From Saururus chinensis (Eukaryota; Streptophyta; Magnoliopsida; Piperales; Saururaceae), in contig CP141141.1 of NCBI GenBank assembly GCA_035235625.1, positions 12,955,968-13,019,967 on the forward strand: 64,000 nt of DNA, in the 5' to 3' direction. The notes beneath the pieces were generated by a model. That model saw nothing but the letters and a program-made list of their open reading frames with translations, did not search any database and had not been told where the DNA came from. The position numbers were made by a program, and so were the translations under genes. This document shows, one piece after another, positions 24,563-33,979 of this stretch (position 1 is its first letter; every line of letters starts with the position of its first letter).

Positions 24563-26337
24563 TATACACCCTGGGGTTTTTAAATACATATAGAATTTAA
24601 TAAAACATATCGGAGTTTGCCCGGGTCGTGACCTAGGGGAGTGGCCATAAGCATAGCGTAAAATTTCATTTCCAAGGAAATATATTGTCTGTGTACAAAC
24701 ACACAAGGAGAAAATAAACAAGGTTCCTTACTTAAGACCTATGATGCATTGAAAATATTCAGAAACTTCTCAAAAGCTCCTAAAAATTCCCTTTTACCTG
24801 CACATTATGCTTTGCTAGGTCCTGTAAGACCGGGGCGGTGACGATTTTAAAATACTCAGTAAGAGAATTTATACTATTAGACATAAATGTAACACATTAA
24901 AATTTTAAATCACCTAATATAGATAATACTTTTATTAACATAGGGTGTGTCTCTCACCCAAACCTCCCCAAGAGCTTCTTCATTCATATCGAAGATGATA
25001 ATAGGGTTTACAAGCTCTCATGACTTACTACTAATATCCCAAACACTTATTTTATCCTAAGGAGTCTATTGAAGTTACATAGCAATCACCTCTTACTCCA
25101 CCATAGATCATCCGCAAATAACCTCATGCTTGTAGAGAGCAAAGACACCCATGCTCATGGGGCCCCGAGATCATAAGTGTAGAGAGTCTTCCTATGATAC
25201 TCTCAACCCTAGCGCACATAGCCCTTTTAAAGGTTTATACCATTCATTACAGGCTAACCATGCTAAAATAGGTATCATGCATCCGATTCCAAACTGGATT
25301 ATAGTTGTGCCCTCTTCTATCTACAGAGCTCTATCAAGACATCCACCATCTAAAGCTCCAGACAACAAATCAATCTTGAGTTCCCTGACTCAGAAATGAC
25401 AGTTTTTGTTTCAAAATATTTCATCCCAATGTTTATCATTTCAAAAACACTAGCCTCACCTCTATAAGCTATGAGAGCGTTACTAATAATAACTACAAAG
25501 ATAGGGTTGGTTACTTGTTCTAACGAGACAATTACCTTTCTTTGTCTCATTCCAATAACTCAATCGCCATGTTTGTACGTATTTTAGAAAATATTCTTTA
25601 AAATCATCCTTTTGACAAGGAATGATTCTCTAGAATATCCATTCAAACATATTGTACTCATTTATAATTAAAACAGTGGCAAAGCTAGATTTTTCCCTAT
25701 CTCACATGCATCAACATGCATAATTCGTAATCCACTTCAAAGGATAATCATTCAATAGAATGAAGATATGAGGCAATCAAAATTAAATCACAGTGCATAA
25801 TTCATATCCTACTTCAAAGGTTAATCATTCGATAAATCGAATATATGTGAGAATCATAAAATATATAGTACATAATTCATATCCTACTTCAAAGGATAAT
25901 CATTCGATAAATTGAATATATGTGAAATCATAAAACATACATTAAAACTAACTCAAATACATTGTATAATAGAGTCTTATATATTAGTTTCAAAAGATAT
26001 CCTACATAAATATTTAAGCCTTAGGCAAGGATAAAAACCCTACCTAATTCTCCGCTTAATTTCAAAGGCAATTAGTAGAACTCTCTATACTTAGATGATG
26101 ATTTTAACCCTTCTAGCATCTTCAAATTCTTAAAATGATCCTTCCAACATGTAGGGCATGCTAGAAATATTGGCATGGCTCAAGCTGCATCAGGGCATCG
26201 TCATGCGGTGCAGCTGCGTCATGTCAACACACTGCATGGCACATCATTTTTTCATATTCTTTTCAAAAATACTTGAAAGTTCAAAATGTCGTAACATTTT
26301 CCCCCAAAATCCAAGTCACGCATTCTTCGTACAATTG
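24563..26337 (-). mobile_element. Family-E LTR fragment (E3), old
   Basis: The start TATACACCCTGGGG and the following 1.7 kb align with E1 from its TGTCGCGCCCTGGG end: GGAGTTTGCCCGGG, a decayed palindrome module (GATTTTAAAATACTCAGTAAG, about 24845), the CAAGAGCTTCTTC and CCATGCTCATGGGG blocks, and repeated ATTCATATCCTACTTCAAAGG phrases (25720-25930). It is more diverged than E1 and E2 and stops where D4 begins. It carries the ATTCTTCGTAC part of the dyad-rich block at its right edge. Confidence 0.65.
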
Positions 26338-26807
26338 TGTAACACCTCGTGTTTTGATTACGCCTAAATTGAGGGGTTATGGATAATTATATAATTTTTA
26401 ATCAAGTTTTAAGGGATGGAATCCTTGTATATGTGTCAAGCTCAAAGTAACAAGCATAACAAATCGAAAAATACACAAAATGGAGGTCAAGAGCAAACGT
26501 TATGACCTCGGGAAATGTGCTATATGGGTGATACCACATAAAAAGTATAGAATAACCTACCTATAGTTTTGAAGTGCTCATCAATACAAGTCCATTAGTA
26601 CCAAGAATGTGCAATTTCGACTTCAGGATAAGAACTTATCGCGTTTTAAAGTTGGAATTGTATTTGAGTGAAATAATAATAAAATATTAAAAAAATACAA
26701 AATAGTTGACGTTAGCAGCATCGCGTTGCACCGCGATATGGCAGCCGACCGCGCAACACAAGTCCCACGCAATCGTGCTGCTGACCGCATGATGCGCATG
26801 CCGTACA
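26338..26807 (+). mobile_element. Family-D LTR 5' fragment (D4)
   Basis: It begins TGTAACACCTCGTG and matches the first ~450 bp of D2: the GGGGTTATGGATAATTA and CAAGCATAACAAATCG phrases, then the dyad-rich block with GAGGTCA (26483-26489) and TGACCTC (26503-26509), then a decayed GACGT site and GC-rich TGCACCGC text. It is cut off at about 26807 by C-type sequence. No 3' end or target duplication. Confidence 0.6.
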
Positions 26808-28017
26808 TGCAATCTAAGATCCCTAAACTCTAACCGGTTTATTTAATTTTATTTAGTTGTTATTGTGTTGTTTAATGTTAATTTGGTTGGTTTTGACTTA
26901 TTTTCAAATTTGAGGTGGTTAACAATGGTTTTAATCAAAATTTCTTCACTTTGATAGTTTTTATGTTAAGATAAGTCAATTCAATTTTTTCTGAAATTTT
27001 TTAAATTTTTTACTAATTTTTCAAAAATTTAGGGGGCGGAACCCGCCATGGACCCACGTTCGTGAATTGGGATGATGGGTCCCACAAGGCCCTAAAAATA
27101 TCTTATGACAGTAATTAAAGGTTTCAAAATTTTTAGACTTCATTTTGGGCCTAAAATAAATGAATTTTCCATGTTTAGTATTAAATTTTATTTGTACCCC
27201 ACATTCTTATTAGGTCTACCCAAATACCTACTATAAATAGAAAAGCATAGCCTCATTTCCATTTGGGAAGGGCTAGAATCTGGAGCTTGGGAGGCCCTAA
27301 TCCCTATTTTCAAATAAGGAAAGGTGATTAAGGTGAAGATTAGCTTAATTTTTTATTAATTACCTAGGATTTCTCCTAAACTTTATAAATCCCTTCTTTT
27401 ACCAATGATCAATCTCAATTTTTAACCTTAAAGCTTTTGATTTTGACCTCTATTTCAAATCTCTATAGAAGGAATTTCATTTTTGAACTAAATAAACCCT
27501 AGATCTATAAGTTTTTAAGTGATTTAGGCATTTTTAAACAGATTTATGCAAGTATTAATAAAACCCTATTGTGGGTAGGATTTTGAAGGAGTTGAAGTGT
27601 CGATTTTAAGTCAAGAAGCACACTGAAGGTGAGGGTTTTCTTTCAAAATAAGTCTATGATTTCAGCTTTGAAGTTTGTGAAGTTTTATGTGGGTTTGCAT
27701 GAAGTTGAGCTTTAATGGTGGGTTATGTAAAACTTAATCTTTCTTGTGATTTCTTTATGCTTTAGTTGATAAATGACTAAAGTTACCATTTACTAAGCCT
27801 TGATTTCATTATTATGATGTTTGGGTATGAGATTTGAATGTTCATGGCAATTTTGTAAAGTTTCGGTTTTGAGTTGACAAGGAAGAAGACGAACAAGAAC
27901 CATTGTATTGGCGTTCAAATGGCCATACAGGCCGATCGAATGCCAAAACGGCAGCTTGGTCATTTTATTTATTTTGCTCATTTTCGTGTTTTTCCTCTTA
28001 AGTAACATTTCCTATGA
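26808..28017 (+). mobile_element. C-type LTR 5' fragment (C4)
   Basis: It opens with a worn relative of the C start (GATCCCTAAACTCTAACCGG versus GGACTCTCATTTTTGAACCGG in C2) and carries a TATA box CTACTATAAATAG at about 27229-27241 with the following AGCCTCATTTCCATTTGGG leader, parallel to C2 at 29642. Near the end is GTTCAAATGGCCATACAGGCC, the family's paired GGCCG motif region. The 3' half is missing. Confidence 0.55.
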
Positions 28018-28338
28018 TTATGATAAGTAATTTACCCTGGATTCATATTCGTATATTTTTTGTACCGTTGGACTCATATCGACGAGCCCTTCGATACTAG
28101 ACCGCTTAAATCATTTTATCTCAATCTTTTCAAGTGAGTCCTGCCTAAATTACATGTTCTTGTAACTTTCGGTCCCGACCTCCGTTTCGTGCGTTCTTCG
28201 ATTTGTTACGTTCATTTTTTTGAGCTCTACTCGTATACAAAGGTTTCAACCTCTAAAGCCTTCTAGAATTTATCAAAAAAATTACTAATTACCTCTAACC
28301 CCTTTGGTTAGACGTAATTAGAAAGGCGGGGTATTACA
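28018..28338 (-). mobile_element. Family-D LTR 5' fragment (D5), inverted
   Basis: It ends GGCGGGGTATTACA, the reverse of a family-D 5' end, and contains one version of the dyad-rich block (about 28060-28200: GTTGGACTCATATCGACGAG, CAAGTGAGTCC, GGTCCCGACCTCCG). It lies opposite in direction to D4, with C4 between them. Flanks show no shared duplication with D4. Confidence 0.6.
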
Positions 28339-28520
28339 GAAATACTATTAAATTTTCACCAGACCAAGACTAATGAGTCAAAACTCTAAGAGAAATTTCA
28401 AATAAAAAAGAATTTGGGAAGACCTTGAACAAAATTGACTAATCCAAAGGCATAATGAATTCCATGAACAATTAACTCATAAAGAATCATGTTATTCACA
28501 AGGCATTGGAAATAAACTAT
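28339..28520. other. Unassigned AT-rich spacer
   Basis: No element end, gene or repeat recognised. Confidence 0.5.
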
Positions 28521-28965
28521 CACGACCCGGATTTTTAAAATACATTTCCTTTAAAGATCATGCAATAATTCAAGAGAAATTTTTTTTAAATCAAATCAAA
28601 TTAGTTGACTAAATATTCAGGTCATGATCGTTGGTGTTCATAAATATGGATAACAAATCATATCATAACATAAGAGTATCCACAAATTCAAAAATAAGTA
28701 AATCATCCATTTAAGTGCAACTCTTACATCTGTCTAGAAATAAACAACTAATCAAAGTTGGCTCCCACACCATTATTACAATCATGTACAATGTACTAAA
28801 ATAATGGAACTAAATCCTAATAGAGCCAATTCATCCTCAATCTGAAAGTCCGGTCCCAATCCCGCTAGTTTCACCAGAAGAACTTGCAAAACCAGGTCGC
28901 TGAGTACACTAATACCCAGTAGGAAAGTTGAATAATATGAATGCAAAATGTCACTACATTTTATG
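28521..28965 (-). mobile_element. LTR fragment of A/E-like architecture (G1)
   Basis: It starts TATCACGACCCGGATTTTT, which resembles the GTGACA-type LTR end with one change, and about 375 bp in has GCTGAGTACACTAATACCCAG followed by TAGGAAAG, a weak relative of the palindrome module in A and E. The rest is not alignable by eye to another copy. The right boundary is uncertain: 28966-29222 may already belong to C3. Confidence 0.4.
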
Positions 28966-29222
28966 CAAGTCTATTAGGTTTTCCGTATGATTCCAGTAAG
29001 GTTATAGCATGAGAATGGATTTGTATGCCTTTACATATCATGATTAAATTATGGGTGAATGATGGTGCCTTGTCTAGCTTCAAGTGTAGTAATGAATATG
29101 TTTACTTAAATCTAGCGTAAGGTTGCACTTGAATTGAATTGTGTTTTTCGATGGTTTTTACCCACGATTTTAGTAAGGGATCCATGTTTAATTCTAATAA
29201 GAATGTAGTAGTATGTTGATGG
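28966..29222 (+). mobile_element. Possible left remnant of C3
   Basis: This stretch lies directly left of the C2 insertion, so by continuity it should belong to the same host sequence as 42158-44008. Similarity to family C here is weak (GTTTTTACCC...TTTTAGTAAGG). Confidence 0.3.
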
Positions 29223-30554
29223 TGTAAGGACTCTCATTTTTGAACCGGTTTATTTTAATGTTAATTATCGGTTAATGTGTAGTTTACGCGTTTTATGGTT
29301 TAAATTATGTGGTTTTCTAAAATAAATGGGTTTTCTAAAGGTTTTAAGCAAAATTAATTTTTTATTTATGAGTTTTAAGTAGTTTTTAGTCAATTTTGAA
29401 TTTTTGGGATTTTTTTGATTTTTCACTAATTTTTCAAAAAATTAGGGTTGGCGGGACCCCCTGTGGGCCCCACTGACGAAATTAAGATTTTTGGACCAAA
29501 ATGCCCCAGACATCAACATAAGCTCATACAAAAATTTTCAGAATTATCTCAGATTTAATTAGTGTTCAAATTTGTAAAATATTCATTTTTAGCCCAAAAT
29601 TTAACTTACAGCCCATTAGTTCATTAAGTGCATCCCAAACCCTACTATAAAAGAGAAAGGGCTGAGCCATTTCTATTTTGGGAATAGGCTGAGAGGAGTT
29701 GATTAGGGCCTAGTTCCCCAATTAGGCCCGGATTAGAGGAGATTAAGGTAGGTTCTTCCTTACTTAAGCTTAAACCCTAGATTTTCTTCTAATCCTTTCT
29801 TAATCCAACATTTCCCCTTTGATTTGATTCGATTTCAAGCATCAAAGTCACTGATTTACTCCCTTACTTCAAACCCTACTTATCAAAATTCATTTTTTAT
29901 GCTTAACAAACCCTAGATCTAAGATTTCTTCAAGGTTTTCAATATTAAATTGATTTTAATGGAGTTTAACTTAGACACTACATTTTTGGAAGGTTTCCAA
30001 GAAGGGTGAAGGTCAAGTCCGAATCTAACCAAGTGACAAGGTAATGGGTCTTCAAATCACAGTTTTCTTATGGTAAAATCTCGATTTTTATGGTTTATTT
30101 GGAATGGATTTATTTGATTTAGTGTTTTAATGGTGGGATTAGTAAATGTTAATTTCTTGATCCAATTTCTTAGGGCTTTGTTTTAGAATGTTATAGATTA
30201 GTGTTCTGGAAGGTTTCATGAGTTTTTGATAATGTTTGGTACCATGGATGAAGATTTGAAGGTATTTTCATGGTGTTTTGGTTTTGAAATTCGAAATGAA
30301 GAAGAAGGTCAAAACTACTGTGTTGGTGTTAGAACGGCTTGTCAGGGCGTTAGAACAGCAACATTACATTTTTGACTAATTTGCAGTATAGCAGATCGAA
30401 CGTGTAACGACCGCAAATTTGCGGTATGTTTTCTTGCCTCTAATAAAACTATTTTATGAGTTTTTAATTATTTTAAATTATTTAGAGGCATATATTTGGA
30501 GATTTTTTATTGGGTTATGATAGAGCTCGGTGAGACGAGCGTAACGAACCTAAG

Positions 30555-30715
30555 AACGTATGAAACGGAGGTCGGGAGCGAAAGTTACAACCTCGGGAAA
30601 ATGTCATATGGGCGGGATCCACTTTGAAAGTGCGGGATGACCTACCATGTGTGGTCTTATTTCGAAGGGCTCGTCGACACGAGTCCATCAGTAACAAGAA
30701 CGTGCAATTCCAACG
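30555..30715 (+). promoter_or_regulatory. Dyad-rich block, E2 copy
   Basis: Single copy: GAGGTCG (30568-30574) facing CAACCTC (30588-30594, one mismatch to the partner), then CCACTTTGAAAGTGCGGG, then CTCGT CGAC ACGAG, then the AAGAACGTGCAATTCC phrase. Same order as in E1, D2 and D4. Confidence 0.6.
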
Positions 30716-30776
30716 TCAAGGTTGGAAATTATCGCGTTTTGAGGTGAAGATATTATTTTAATAAAATAATATCATT

Positions 30777-31082
30777 CTGGATAGGATCGATGACGCAGTG
30801 GATAAGACTGACAACGAAGCAGATAGGATTGATGATGCAAGTGGATAGTGTTGATGATAAAGTGGATAGTATTGCTGACAAAGCAGATAGGATTGCTGAC
30901 GAAGCGGATAGAATTGCTGACAAAGCGGATAAGATTGATAGTGGATAAGATTGTTGACAAAGCATATAAGATTGATAGTGGATAGGATTGCTGACAAAGC
31001 GGATAGGATTAATAGTGGATAGGATTGTTGACAAAGCGGATAGGATTGACAGTGGATATGATTAATGATGCAAGCAGATAGG
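30777..31082 (+). repeat. Expanded 21/37-bp tandem array in E2
   Basis: Units of GATAGGATTGCTGACAAAGCG (21 bp) alternate with GATAGGATTGATAGTG (16 bp), with point differences between units. It is about twice as long as the array in E1. Three overlapping open frames across it are repeat translation, not genes. Confidence 0.88.
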
Positions 31083-31083
31083 A

Positions 31084-31128
31084 TTGACACGTGTCAACCT
31101 CACATGTATCTAATTCTTCTATAAATAG
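31084..31128 (+). promoter_or_regulatory. E2 LTR core promoter with palindromic G-box
   Basis: TTGACACGTGTCAA is a perfect 14-bp palindrome holding a CACGTG G-box and inverted TTGAC cores. It sits 22 bp before the TATA box TATAAATAG (31120-31128). The same pair is kept in E1 on the opposite strand. G-boxes are known bZIP/bHLH sites and TTGAC is the W-box core; activity here is inference. Confidence 0.65.
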
Positions 31129-32324
31129 CATCCTTGACATCCAGAAAGAAATAGGAGAATTCTCTCCCACGTTTTCTCATTTCTCTCCCACGTTTAGAAA
31201 CTTTTGTTCTTCATTTCTTACTCGTTTTAAGTCCGATTTAAGTTGTTTAAGAGGCGTTTCTACCTAAATCGAGCGTGCCGGACATCATGGCGGGGTTATT
31301 TTTCTGGTTGGAGACCTCCAAAACCCGAGAAGTGGACATCTAATTTCGTGGTGTCCGATTTATCATTTTCAAACTCGTGCGAAAAGCGAGGTAGGGGCTT
31401 TTGTCCTTTCTTATGGCATGATTATAATATTTGGTTGTGTTTCTAACTTATTATTTATATGACTCTCGCATGTTATGCGCTAGAGATTATTTTCAAGATA
31501 TGATTTATGGTTTCTGCACATATATCCGATCTGTTGAACGGTTAATCGTTGAGATAGAATATGATTTATATAGCGTATAGTTATAATGTTATTATGTATA
31601 TTCGAATAGTCGAATGATTTGCCGCTGGAAGCTGATATGTTTTATACTACATACATTATGATTGCCTCATACATAATAGTTTGATCGAATATTTATTCGT
31701 GGATTTTGATATAAATTATACACGGTGAAGCGTGTGAGATAGAAACAAACTAGCTTCGCCACTGTTTTCATTGCGAATGAAAACAGTAAGTTTAAATGAC
31801 GGTTTTAGAGGACTTGTCCTTTTTATAAGGAGGATACTCAAGATTATTTTTGAAAAGACGTATAAGCATGGTGATCGAGTCACTGAAGCGGGACAAAGAA
31901 GGGGTAACTGTCTCATTGGAATGAGCAACCAACCTTGCCTTTGTAGTTGTTGATAGTGACGCTCCCATGTCTTGTAGAGGCGAAGCTAGGATTTTCAAAA
32001 GGATAAACATTAGGATAGAATATTTTAAAAGAAAATAGCTCTTTTTGGAGTCTGGAAACTCTAGGATATTTCGATTGAGTCTGGGACTCAAGATTATGAG
32101 TCTGGGGCTCAAGACTATGAGTCTGGGACTCAAGACTATGAGTCTGGGACTCATGAGTGTTTTGGTTGTCCGGAGCTATTGTTGGGCACCCCGATAGAGC
32201 TCTGTTGACTAGATGAGAGCACAATTAATCCAGTTCGGAATCGGATGCACAGTACCTATTTTAGCCTGGTGAGCCCCTAACGAAGGGCAAGACCCCTGAT
32301 TTGCCCCTAACGAAGGGCAACTAT

Positions 32325-33681
32325 TGATAAGTATGAAATCTATAACTATTTTATATGCCTTTTTACCTTATTTGCTAGTATAGATTAGGTTAATTTAGTG
32401 TTATTTATAGTTTATTTAGATTAAGATAGATATTAGTATTTTAGTTTAATTATTAATGATTTTGTAGTTATTAGTAGTTTAGATGTGTATTTAAACAAAG
32501 TTGGAATTTTAATTATATTCTACATGTCTAAAGTATGATATTTTATGTTTTGTAGGTAAAGTGCGCTTATCGAAGTACTTGGACGATGTTTAAAATGATT
32601 AAAAATAGTCTTCACATGCTTTAAAGTGATTTGGACAACTTTTCGGAGTTATAAACAAGTTAGAAATTAATATGGACACGAAGGAAAGCTTAATGAACAG
32701 AATATGAACAGTCCGGGAAAACAGAAACACTGTAGCCGATCAATCGGGCATGTAGGGCGATCGATCGGCCTAACGCGCAGTTTCCTTGTTTGACCCAAAT
32801 TCCAATCCTTTTCATATTGGACTTCTTCCTACGGAACTTATGCCTATAAAAAGACATATTTGGCTTCAAATTTGGGGGATTCCAGTAGATTTTAGGAGGA
32901 GAAAAAGGAAGAAGAAGATGGAAGAGAATTCAAAGCTTTCAATGGAGATTCAAGTGCTTTCTTCTACCATGGAAGGCTAGACTATTCTTTTACTTAGGAG
33001 TTGATGAAGCTATAGATAAGTTTCAGTTTCTTTTCTTTTTAATTTAGATCTCAGTTGTGAATGATGACAATTGTATGATATAGATTTCCTTTTTAATGGA
33101 AGAGCTTTTAATGTTTATTCAAGTCTATGTTGATTTATTGTCTTGTAGATGATAGATTGATATGGTTTTGATATTTGCATCGATTCTAATTTCTGTGATT
33201 TAGATGAGATGATCATACAATAGTTTTAATGTTCAGATAATTAATGACTTGGATGAGTTATACTAAGATTAGACGGGTCATGCCTATAGCTAGTTTAGTG
33301 TAGATGATCCGTGCTATTGTCGAAGATAGTTCATGCCATGGAAGTTAATTAATGATTCTTTTTGAAGTAATTCTAGCTTGTAGCTGAGAATACCTTGTTC
33401 ATGTTCACACTAGATTTAGATTAAAAGTTAAGGAATTGTTATGGTTCTATAGTGGATTCGATTTCCTAAGTAAATTCTATTAAATTAATCTCTTGCTTTT
33501 AAACTATTTGATTTCTTTCTTTTGCTTAATTTAAGTTTAAGTTGTTTTTAGTTTTTAAATCAGCAAATTCCTCTTTAGATTTAGTAATAACCCATCCGTC
33601 CCTGAGGTTCGACAACCCTTAAATACTTATCCTAGTACAATTACCTTGTACACTTGCAAAGGGTTTAATTATAAACGATCA
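32325..33681 (+). repeat. 5' LTR of the Gag element
   Basis: TG at 32325 to CA at 33681, 1357 bp. A GATCGATCGGC-type cluster lies at 32731-32775 and a TATA box TATAAAAAG at 32845-32853. A 64-codon open frame after it (32786-32980) appears identically in the 3' LTR and has no recognised function. Confidence 0.9.
32845..32853 (+). promoter_or_regulatory. TATA box of the Gag element LTR
   Basis: TATAAAAAG about 520 bp into the LTR; repeated at 38507-38515 in the 3' LTR. It would place transcription start near 32880. Confidence 0.6.
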
Positions 33682-33687
33682 AGTTTT

Positions 33688-33705
33688 TGGCGCCGTTGCC
33701 GGGGA
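33688..33705 (+). other. Primer-binding site, tRNA-Asp
   Basis: TGGCGCCGTTGCCGGGGA begins six bases after the LTR end and is complementary to the 3' 18 bases of plant tRNA-Asp, the primer used by many Tat/Athila-type plant elements. Confidence 0.88.
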
Positions 33706-33979
33706 CGGTGTTGATTTGTTACTAAATTAGTATTAGGATAATTCTATCTAATTTAGATTCAGTTTACTTTAGTTTTTAGGTTAATTTTTAGTTTCTTACC
33801 TTTTGTTAATTTGATCTTGTAGGCTGAGTTGAAAATCGTGCTCTCTACACTTGTGGCCACAAGTGGACATCGACAAGCATAGTGCTTCTCTTCGGTTTGC
33901 AAGATCCTTCTCCCTTTATTTTTAGTTCTTTTCTTAGTTAGTTTTTGCTTATTCTTCCCCTTTTTATACTTAAAATTGT

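Noticed and set aside
26338-28338. A single complete LTR or TIR element spanning D4-C4-D5
   Set aside because: No matching target duplication, and the inner part is C-type LTR with its own TATA box.
30753-31090. Three overlapping minus-strand frames of 62-110 codons
   Set aside because: They arise from the 21-bp tandem array; 21 is divisible by three, so the array stays open in several frames.
32786-32980. 64-codon frame present identically at 32786 and 38448 as a gene pair
   Set aside because: The two are the two LTRs of one retrotransposon; identity reflects recent insertion, not a conserved gene.
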